Assembly (NCBI GenBank): GCA_910585415.1
Contig: CAJUDT010000048.1
Location: forward strand, 1-18,477
Reading direction: 5' to 3'
Length of the DNA stretch: 18,477 bases
DNA from: an uncultured Flavonifractor sp.
GTDB taxonomy: Bacteria > Bacillota > Clostridia > Oscillospirales > Oscillospiraceae
Shown: piece after piece, positions 13,824-18,477 of the stretch
How positions within the stretch are numbered: position 1 is the stretch's first letter
Layout of the letters: each line of letters opens with the position of its first letter
Program-made: the position numbers and the translations under genes
The notes under the pieces: model-generated
The model's input: the letters and a program-made list of their open reading frames with translations, nothing else
What the model was told of the DNA's origin: nothing
The model's database searches: none

Positions 13824-13852
13824 TTGTATAAACTGGGGTACAATGCTATAAT
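13824..13852 (+). promoter_or_regulatory. Promoter of a short plus-strand transcript
   Basis: TTGTAT (13824-13829), a 17-bp spacer and a perfect TATAAT (13847-13852). The predicted start is near 13859. It faces away from the MFS promoter, with no gene on the plus strand before a terminator about 75 nt later. Confidence 0.65.
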
Positions 13853-13858
13853 GACTAA

Positions 13859-13950
13859 AGAAGCTAAAAGCTCCGTCATCTATCACCACGCGCAAAGCGG
13901 CCCCCTGGAAAAATTACACCACTCCAGGGGGCCATTTGTATTTATTTGTC
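13859..13950 (+). ncRNA. Candidate small RNA, about 80-90 nt
   Basis: A short interval between the promoter at 13824-13852 and a terminator hairpin at 13899-13933 followed by T-rich sequence. The segment before the hairpin contains small stems (AGCTAAAAGCT at 13862-13872, CGCGCAAAGCG at 13889-13899). The only ATG in frame lies in the -10 box, before the predicted start, so no protein is expected. It matches no RNA family recognised by eye. It could instead be a 5' fragment of a longer transcript, but the genes to its right are on the other strand. Confidence 0.45.
13899..13950 (+). terminator. Terminator of the candidate small RNA
   Basis: Perfect 11-bp stem GGCCCCCTGGA (13899-13909) with 13923-13933, a 13-nt loop, then a T-rich but interrupted tract (ATTTGTATTTATTTGTC). 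On the minus strand no T tract follows, so the plus direction is meant. Confidence 0.7.
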
Positions 13951-13984
13951 CTTATGCTGACGGTCAAGCCGCTACAATGATTTC

Positions 13985-14028
13985 CGCCCTGGCAGGAGCG
14001 TGTCTCTCCCGCCAGGGCGTTTATTTGT
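13985..14028 (+). terminator. Second plus-oriented hairpin, just beyond the lepB stop
   Basis: Perfect 9-bp stem CGCCCTGGC (13985-13993) with 14011-14019, followed on plus by TTTATTTGTC, the same tail as the preceding terminator. The inner GGAG...CTCC may extend the stem. It may back up the small-RNA terminator and also stop lepB transcription, though no T tract follows on the minus side. Confidence 0.55.
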
Positions 14029-14032
14029 CAGG

Positions 14033-14620
14033 TTATCCGATGCCGCGAAAATGCTCAAAGGGGAAAAACACCAGCTCCACCTTACCCAGGATATACCGGA
14101 TATCCACCGGGCCCAGGGTTTCGTCCCGGCTGTCGTTGGAGTGGTTGCGGTTGTCCCCCATGACAAAGACACTGCCCTCCGGCACCACCAGAGAGGTCAG
14201 ACCGCCGTAATGGGGGACCTGCATGGCCTCTTTGATATAGGGTTCCTCCAAAACCGTACCGTCGATGGAGACGGTTCCGGCGGCATAGTCGATGTCCACC
14301 CGCTGTCCCCCCACGGCCACCACCCGCTTGACAATGGGGCCGGAGGCGGCGTCGAAGGCTTTGGTCAGCACCACGATATCCCCCGGCTGGGGGTCGGTAT
14401 ATCCGATGTGCCGCACCAGCATCAGGTCCCCGTGCCAGAGGGTGGGTTCCATGGACCCCCCGTCCACCGGGGTCACCCGGCCCAGACAGGTGAAGCTCAC
14501 CACCAGGGCCACCGCGACAATAACAAACACCTGAAGCCAGTCATAGGGCTCGATGGCGGCATTTTTGGCGTCCTCTGCGGCCTTGGCCGCGTCGTCCAGT
14601 ACAAGGTTCTTTTTCTTCAT
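14033..14620 (-). CDS. lepB: Signal peptidase I
   Basis: 195 residues, a type I leader peptidase that cleaves signal peptides on the outer face of the membrane. A short Ala/Lys-rich cytoplasmic N-terminus is followed by a single membrane helix at about 29-47. Catalytic Ser56 lies in GGSMEPTL and Lys98 in VKRVVAVGG. The family box GDNRNHSNDSR and the closing GPVDIRYILGKVELVFFPF are present. The single-membrane-span form is the usual Gram-positive SipS type. An AGGAG site precedes the ATG. It starts 64 bp downstream of the rny stop with no terminator seen, so it may be co-transcribed with RNase Y. Its products in this window include MetQ (via SPase II rather than this enzyme) and the SLH protein. 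Confidence 0.95.
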   Translation of the reverse strand: MKKKNLVLDDAAKAAEDAKNAAIEPYDWLQVFVIVAVALVVSFTCLGRVTPVDGGSMEPTLWHGDLMLVRHIGYTDPQPGDIVVLTKAFDAASGPIVKRVVAVGGQRVDIDYAAGTVSIDGTVLEEPYIKEAMQVPHYGGLTSLVVPEGSVFVMGDNRNHSNDSRDETLGPVDIRYILGKVELVFFPFEHFRGIG

Positions 14621-14684
14621 GGCTTCCCGCTCCTGATAGGATCAGGGGGACGATACTGCCGCGTACCGTCCCCCGCATGTGCGC

Positions 14685-16229
14685 TCACTTGGCGTACTCG
14701 ATTACCTTGGTCTCCCGAATCATGTTGACCTTGATTTGACCGGGATATTCCAGCTCGTCCTCAATTTTCTTGGCGATGTCCCGGGCCAAAAGGACCATCT
14801 GGTCCTCGCTGACCTTGTCGGGGGCCACCATAATGCGGACCTCCCGGCCCGCCTGGATGGCAAAGGACTTCTCCACGCCGGGGAAGGAGGACGTAACTTC
14901 CTCCAGCTTCTCCAGGCGCTTGATATAGTTCTCCAGATTCTCCCGCCGTGCGCCGGGGCGGGCGGCGGAAACCGCGTCAGCCGCCTGGACCAGGCAGGCC
15001 ACGATGGTGCGGGGCTCCACGTCGTTGTGGTGGGCCTCGATGGCGTGGATAATGCTGTCGTGCTCCCGGTACTTCCGGGCCAGCTCCACACCGATTTGTA
15101 CATGGGAGCCCTCTACCTCGTGGTCAATGGACTTGCCCAGGTCGTGGAGCAGGCCCGCCCGCTTGGCGGCGGTGATATCGGCCCCGATTTCCGCAGCCAG
15201 CAGGCCCGCCAGGTGGGAGACTTCAATGGAGTGATTGAGTACATTCTGTCCATAGCTGGTGCGGTAGCGCATACGGCCCAGGAGCTTGATGAGCTCCGGG
15301 TGGAGGCCGTGGACGTTGGTCTCAAAGATGGCCCGCTCACCCTCGGCCTTGATGGTGGCGTCCACCTCCCGCTTGGCCTTCTCCACCATTTCCTCGATGC
15401 GGGAGGGGTGGATGCGCCCGTCCTGAATGAGCTTCTCCAGGGCAATCCGGGCAATTTCCCGGCGGACCGGGTCGAAGCAGGAGACGGTAATGGCCTCCGG
15501 CGTGTCGTCGATAATCAAATCCACCCCGGTCATGGTCTCCAAAGTGCGGATGTTCCGGCCCTCCCGGCCGATGATGCGTCCCTTCATCTCGTCGTTGGGC
15601 AGGGGTACCACAGAGACGGTGGCCTCCGACACATGGTCGGCGGCGCAGCGCTGAATGGCCAGGGACAGAATTTCGCGGGCCCGGGTGTCGGCCTCTTCCT
15701 TGTACTGGGCCTCGATTTCCCGGACGCGCATGGCGGATTCATGGGTGACCTCGTCGGCCAGCTGGTCGATGAGGTACTGCTTGGCTTCCTCGCTGGTGAA
15801 GCCGGAAATACGCTCCAGGACCTCCATCTGGGATTTTCGCAGAATCTCCACCTCATTGCGGGCCTTTTCCACGTCGTTGAGGCGGTTTTGCAAAGCGTCC
15901 TCCTTGCGTTCGATGTTCTCGGTCTTGCGGTCCAGGTTTTCTTCCTTCTGCTGAAGGCGGCGCTCCTGCTTCAGCAGGTCGCCCCGGCGTTCCTTCTCTT
16001 CCCGCTCATATTCCTTGCGGGCCTGAAGAATTTCCTCCTTGGCCTCCACCAGTGCTTCACGCTTTTTGCTCTCGGCGCTCTTGATGGCGTCGTTGAGGAT
16101 GCGCTTGGCTTCCTCTTCGGCGCTGGAAATCTCTTTCTCCGCCACCATCAGCCGGTACCGGTAGCCGATGGCCAGACAGGCTGCGGCCAGAACCAGCATG
16201 ATGACGATTGCTAACCAAATGGGCATCAT
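14685..16229 (-). CDS. rny: Ribonuclease Y
   Basis: 514 residues from the ATG at 16227-16229; an in-frame ATG at 16250 is also possible. The internal start (MMPIWLAIVIMLV) matches the short N-terminus of known RNase Y, and GGAGGTG lies about 12 bases upstream. The 16250 start has its purine run directly abutting the ATG. Layout: an N-terminal membrane helix, a long charged coiled coil (about 35-150), a KH RNA-binding domain with GRIIGREGRNIRTLE (about 217-231) and an HD nuclease domain with HDLGKSIDHE (catalytic His-Asp near 362-363). RNase Y is the membrane-bound endonuclease that initiates mRNA decay in most Firmicutes and lacks RNase E. Full length. It is transcribed from 16381-16409 and located next to a stand-alone ncRNA. 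Confidence 0.95.
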   Translation of the reverse strand: MMPIWLAIVIMLVLAAACLAIGYRYRLMVAEKEISSAEEEAKRILNDAIKSAESKKREALVEAKEEILQARKEYEREEKERRGDLLKQERRLQQKEENLDRKTENIERKEDALQNRLNDVEKARNEVEILRKSQMEVLERISGFTSEEAKQYLIDQLADEVTHESAMRVREIEAQYKEEADTRAREILSLAIQRCAADHVSEATVSVVPLPNDEMKGRIIGREGRNIRTLETMTGVDLIIDDTPEAITVSCFDPVRREIARIALEKLIQDGRIHPSRIEEMVEKAKREVDATIKAEGERAIFETNVHGLHPELIKLLGRMRYRTSYGQNVLNHSIEVSHLAGLLAAEIGADITAAKRAGLLHDLGKSIDHEVEGSHVQIGVELARKYREHDSIIHAIEAHHNDVEPRTIVACLVQAADAVSAARPGARRENLENYIKRLEKLEEVTSSFPGVEKSFAIQAGREVRIMVAPDKVSEDQMVLLARDIAKKIEDELEYPGQIKVNMIRETKVIEYAK

Positions 16230-16380
16230 AAGCGGTGAATACACCTCCATCCTTTCTCAAAATTACGGTATACCGGCCGGGCGGACCCCGCCGGACTGAG
16301 CGGCCGGAGGCAGACAATCGCCCCCTCCGCGCAAAATTTGAAGAGCTAACCCCTCGTTCTTCAAAAAATACACCAAATCT

Positions 16381-16409
16381 ATTTTAAGTCCCCAATGCTT
16401 TTCTGTCAA
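16381..16409 (-). promoter_or_regulatory. Promoter of rny (and probably lepB)
   Basis: On the minus strand a perfect TTGACA (16404-16409), a 17-bp spacer and TAAAAT (16381-16386). The leader to the rny start is about 145 nt and includes a GC-rich hairpin (GGCGG/CCGCC) but no terminator. Confidence 0.75.
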
Positions 16410-16430
16410 GGAGTTTCGCACACGGAACAT

Positions 16431-16483
16431 AAAAAAGCCGCCTGGACCTGGAAGGAACCTCCAAAATCAGGTCCAAAACGGCT
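16431..16483 (-). terminator. Terminator of the structured ncRNA
   Basis: On the minus strand AGCCG and GGACCTG (16479-16483, 16468-16474) pair with CAGGTCC and CGGCT (16444-16450, 16436-16440), with small internal loops, then six T (16431-16436). Confidence 0.75.
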
Positions 16484-16638
16484 GTGCTGGGAGACAGAAA
16501 CAGGCTTGCAATTTGTTATCGCATGAGGTAAACTAGAACCTGGAAACATGAATTGCGGCAGGCCGCAGGGTGGAGTCAGCACCCTACGGCCCTGTACGAG
16601 TGAGGACAGCACTCAGCACAGCAACTTGGTTGCACCAC
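16431..16638 (-). ncRNA. Structured non-coding RNA, about 208 nt, family not identified
   Basis: Bounded by a strong promoter (16645-16673) and an intrinsic terminator (16431-16483) on the minus strand, with no open frame of note. A closing helix of nine perfect pairs joins 16614-16622 to 16481-16489. Inside it are a 5-bp hairpin (GAGTG/CACTC), a 12-bp hairpin with one G-U pair (16561-16572 with 16580-16591), and a 6-bp helix (16508-16513 with 16551-16556) that encloses an AGGT...ACCT stem. A 5' hairpin GCAAC/GTTGC precedes the closing helix. The multi-branched fold argues against 6S RNA and SRP RNA. raiA-type RNA is a possibility not confirmed by eye. The closing helix and the terminator share bases 16481-16483, so only one can be complete at a time. 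Confidence 0.7.
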
Positions 16639-16644
16639 AGGCCT

Positions 16645-16673
16645 ATTATACCCATTTTCTCCTTTCGTTTCAA
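16645..16673 (-). promoter_or_regulatory. Promoter of the structured ncRNA
   Basis: On the minus strand TTGAAA (16668-16673), a 17-bp spacer and a perfect TATAAT (16645-16650), a strong constitutive-looking promoter. Predicted start near 16638. Confidence 0.8.
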
Positions 16674-16702
16674 GGGGCGGGCTGTGCGCGCAGATAACTC
16701 CA

Positions 16703-16744
16703 GGCGGTGTTGAGTCAGAAAACTCGACACCGCCTTTTGTGTTT
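16703..16744 (+). terminator. Plus-strand terminator upstream of the SLH gene
   Basis: 13-bp stem with one G-U pair (16703-16715 with 16722-16734), loop CAGAAA, then TTTTGTGTTT. No plus-strand gene lies before it, so it is either an attenuator of the SLH gene or stops antisense transcription of the ncRNA. No plus promoter could be identified between 16590 and 16703. Confidence 0.75.
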
Positions 16745-16806
16745 CCAACGGAATCCGTGTTGGGCAGGGGAGGACCGCTTCTCCCCGCCCAGCCGGGACC
16801 GTTGGA
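16744..16806 (+). promoter_or_regulatory. Structured 5' leader of the SLH gene
   Basis: Outer helix TCCAACGG (16744-16751) pairs perfectly with CCGTTGGA (16799-16806). It encloses a hairpin of GGGCAGGGGAG (16762-16772) with CTCCCCGCCC (16781-16790), ten pairs with one bulged A. It directly follows the terminator tail and ends 15 bases before the ribosome binding site. No known riboswitch class recognised. Confidence 0.45.
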
Positions 16807-16834
16807 GCTCCACACAAGAAAAAGGAGGATGTAC

Positions 16835-18007
16835 ATGAAAACGCGAATACTTTCCCTGGCCATGGCCCTGGCGGTATGCCTGGGGCTGATGGTCCCCGCC
16901 GCGGCTGCCTTCCCGGAAACCTGGGAGGAATCCCTGAGCTGTTTTACGTTCGAGCGCCAGGGCGCGGAGGCCGCTGTGTCCGATGGGCTGGCGGTCAAGC
17001 TGCCGGCCCCCCTGGACCTGCCGGACAATTCAATCAACGGCTACAATCTGGCGTCCAAAAACACCACCTGGAAGCTGGAAAACGTCAATCCCACAGACGA
17101 CGTTTTCCTCTATGTCACATTCGACAAGTACGGGAAAGATACGGATGGCCAGTATATGCTGGACTGGTTCGGTGAATTGTATGACGATGGCCGTCTCTGG
17201 GGGATTGGCCAGGTGGATGTGGTGGAAAACCCGATACAGATCGCCAAGCTCGGCCCCGGCGAGAGCATGGTTTTCGGCATGTCCAGCTTGCTGGACTGTG
17301 AGATGTTCTATGACGGCCAGATCGACCCCGATGCAGTCTATGAGCTGACCATTTGCGTCATGGATGTGAATGCGGACCCTGAAACGGGTCTGTACTGGTA
17401 CACAAACTATTACTACAAGCTGGATGACGCCGCCGTAGCGGCGGCCCTCTCCGGCGGCGACACCACCCCTCCCGCCGCCAACACCGTGGGCGGCTTCTCC
17501 GATGTGAAGGAGGGGGACTACTGCGCGGACCCGGTGCTGTGGGCCGTGGATAAGGGCGTCACCACCGGCACGGGAGACGGAAGCACCTTCTCCCCGGCGA
17601 ACACCTGCTCAGTCAGCGAAATTTTAACCTTCCTATGGCGGGCCAAGAACGCACCGGCTCCCACCATTGCCAATCCCTACACAGCGGGCTCCGCCGACGG
17701 CTGGTTCCAGGATGCCGCCGTGTGGGCCTATGAAAACGGCCTGACCGCCGACGGGGCCTTCCCCGCCGGTGAGCCCTGCACCCGGGCCATGGTGGTCACG
17801 TACCTGTGGAAGCTGGCGGGCTCCCCCGCCGCTGCCGGGAGTGACTTCAGCGACGTGTCCGCAGATGCCTCCTACGCCCAAGCGGTGGCCTGGGCGGTGT
17901 CCGAGGGCATTACCACCGGCACCGGGGACGGGACTGCCTTCTCCCCAGACAAGACCTGTACCCGTGGGGAGATTGTCACCTTCCTGTACCGGGCGCTTGC
18001 CGAGTAA
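16835..18007 (+). CDS. Secreted SLH-domain protein
   Basis: 390 residues from the ATG at 16835, six bases after AAGGAGG; an earlier ATG at 16829 is too close to that site. A signal peptide of about 25 residues ends at AAAA-FPETW. Residues about 26-205 form an unrecognised, aromatic- and acid-rich, beta-type domain. A short Pro/Thr linker follows. Three SLH units at about 219-268, 277-328 and 337-390 (GGFSDV..., GWFQDAAVWAYENGL..., DFSDVSADASYAQAVAWAVSEGI...) complete the protein. SLH domains usually anchor proteins to pyruvylated secondary wall polymer. The first and third units share the near-identical TTGTGDG motif. The protein probably sits on the cell surface; function of the N-terminal domain unknown. 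Confidence 0.92.
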   Translation: MKTRILSLAMALAVCLGLMVPAAAAFPETWEESLSCFTFERQGAEAAVSDGLAVKLPAPLDLPDNSINGYNLASKNTTWKLENVNPTDDVFLYVTFDKYGKDTDGQYMLDWFGELYDDGRLWGIGQVDVVENPIQIAKLGPGESMVFGMSSLLDCEMFYDGQIDPDAVYELTICVMDVNADPETGLYWYTNYYYKLDDAAVAAALSGGDTTPPAANTVGGFSDVKEGDYCADPVLWAVDKGVTTGTGDGSTFSPANTCSVSEILTFLWRAKNAPAPTIANPYTAGSADGWFQDAAVWAYENGLTADGAFPAGEPCTRAMVVTYLWKLAGSPAAAGSDFSDVSADASYAQAVAWAVSEGITTGTGDGTAFSPDKTCTRGEIVTFLYRALAE

Positions 18008-18026
18008 TTATGGTATCACAAAAACA

Positions 18027-18065
18027 GGCCCCGCTCCGCACTCCCAGCGGAACGGGGCCCCTTTT
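18027..18065 (+). terminator. Terminator of the SLH gene
   Basis: Two stacked stems: GGCCCCG (18027-18033) with CGGGGCC (18053-18059), and TCCGC (18035-18039) with GCGGA (18047-18051). They are followed by CCTTTT. Confidence 0.85.
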
Positions 18066-18073
18066 CTGCCCTC

Positions 18074-18242
18074 ATACTATTTCTTGATAAAAAGATTAAA
18101 AATCTTTTTATGGCGGCGTGAGACGCCGCCGCGCCTGCGGCGCACCAAGAAAAGTATTGACAACATTCTTGGCGGCTGCGCCGCCGGGCCGCAGAATGCG
18201 GCCCCATAAAACGATTGCAATCGTTTTATGAAGAATTAGTAT
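18074..18242. repeat. 169-bp palindromic repeat element, MITE-like
   Basis: The ends are imperfect inverted repeats of about 40 bp (ATACTATTTCTTGATAAAA on the left; ATACTAATTCTTCATAAAA reading in from the right). Each end is itself a perfect hairpin: 18087-18097 with 18101-18111, and 18206-18216 with 18219-18229. Moving inward are GC-rich hairpins at 18112-18130, 18131-18143, 18171-18185 and 18186-18204, and a central pair CCAAGAA (18145-18151) with TTCTTGG (18166-18172). No ORF. The nested symmetry, with no transposase, is that of a non-autonomous miniature element or large REP-type repeat. No clear target duplication seen. The right end supplies the last base of the dCMP deaminase stop codon. 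Confidence 0.75.
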
Positions 18243-18477
18243 CATAACTTGGAAACCGAGTCGTCCTCCCGCACCCAGTCCTCTACGTGAACCACGGAAT
18301 AGCTCTCCCGGGTGTCCCGAATCACCACCCGGCTGATGCCCGCGTTGATGATGAACCGGCGGCACATGGAGCAGGAGGTGGAGCCGGGGATGAGCGCCCC
18401 GGTGGCCGGGTCCTTGCAGGCCATGTAGAGGGTGGCCCCGAGGGTCTCGCTCCGGGCGGCGGAGATGATGGCGTTGG
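18242..18477 (-). CDS. Deoxycytidylate (dCMP) deaminase, C-terminal part
   Basis: The last 78 codons; the gene enters from the right edge. The visible sequence begins NAIISAARSETLGATLYM, the stretch that follows the catalytic HAE motif in the zinc-dependent cytidine/deoxycytidylate deaminase family. It continues to the second zinc motif CSMCRRFIINAGI, which supplies two cysteine ligands (usual PCxxC; here SCSMC). The enzyme converts dCMP to dUMP for thymidylate synthesis. The ComEB-type of Firmicutes fits best. HAE and the N-terminus lie outside the window. The TGA stop at 18242-18244 abuts the palindromic repeat, so the element may have inserted at or very near the natural end of the gene. 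Confidence 0.88.
   Translation of the reverse strand, partial: NAIISAARSETLGATLYMACKDPATGALIPGSTSCSMCRRFIINAGISRVVIRDTRESYSVVHVEDWVREDDSVSKL

Noticed and set aside
12526..13851. 441-residue plus-strand open frame across the MFS gene and its leader
   Set aside because: Gln/Pro/Gly-rich mirror of the MFS gene without start signals. It runs through the leader terminator and promoter.
14679..16214. 511-residue plus-strand open frame
   Set aside because: Exact antisense of rny. Leu/Gly/Val-rich composition is typical of a mirror frame, and it shows no family motifs.
16431..16638. SRP RNA or 6S RNA
   Set aside because: The conserved SRP domain IV loop (GGAAGCAGCC region) is absent. The branched fold is not the single long hairpin with central bubble of 6S RNA.
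18074..18242. CRISPR array or rRNA/tRNA-like fragment in the repeated region
   Set aside because: The repeats are inverted, not direct and evenly spaced; no spacers or tRNA features are present.

Overview
The window is a high-GC, gene-dense bacterial chromosomal segment that reads as Clostridia, most probably an Oscillospiraceae (Flavonifractor/Lawsonibacter-like) gut anaerobe. The grounds are strong AGGAGG ribosome binding sites, sigma-A promoters with 17-bp spacers, a Met T-box, RNase Y, a YlmH/DUF896 pair, SLH surface proteins and DUF1294. The taxonomic placement is inference; the gene families are read directly. No phage, plasmid or CRISPR structure was seen. The only mobile-looking item is a 169-bp palindromic repeat near the right end.

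Layout. 1-340: start of a probable Rpn-family nuclease gene (minus), then tRNA-Arg(CCG) (minus) with its own promoter and terminator. 475-1800: a methionine-type T-box leader and the lipoprotein MetQ. 1807-2890 (minus): an IscR-like Rrf2 regulator followed by an acidic coiled-coil protein. 2922-5083: the aroF-tyrA operon, preceded by a Tyr-rich leader peptide and a transcription attenuator. 5103-6505 (minus): a GH13 alpha-amylase-like enzyme. 6510-7528 (minus): a CPBP membrane protease. 7601-8550: a C39-like peptidase overlapping a DUF1294 membrane protein. 8549-10083 (minus): ylmH, DUF896, GNAT. 10099-10926 (minus): an SH3-NlpC/P60 cell-wall peptidase. 11030-12465: a WYL regulator overlapping a second GNAT. 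12427-13785 (minus): an MFS transporter behind a leader ORF and terminator. 13824-13950: a candidate small RNA. 14033-16409 (minus): signal peptidase I and RNase Y. 16431-16673 (minus): a structured ncRNA of about 208 nt with its own promoter and terminator. 16703-18065: a structured leader and an SLH-domain secreted protein. 18074-18242: the palindromic repeat. 18242-18477 (minus): 3' part of a dCMP deaminase.

The main result is regulatory. Two operons carry a promoter, a short leader ORF with a ribosome binding site, and an intrinsic terminator ahead of the first structural gene, which is the layout of ribosome-mediated attenuation. In front of aroF-tyrA, the 25-residue leader has five Tyr and two Phe codons. 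A segment inside it (3026-3032) can pair either with a segment next to the Tyr codons (3008-3013) or with the 3' arm of the terminator (3121-3127). Stalling at Tyr codons would therefore favour read-through into the Tyr pathway. In front of the MFS gene, a 33-codon leader ending in an Arg-rich tail precedes a 10-bp terminator hairpin, suggesting induction by ribosome-targeting drugs or stress. With the Met T-box, three different 5'-leader controls are visible in 18 kb.
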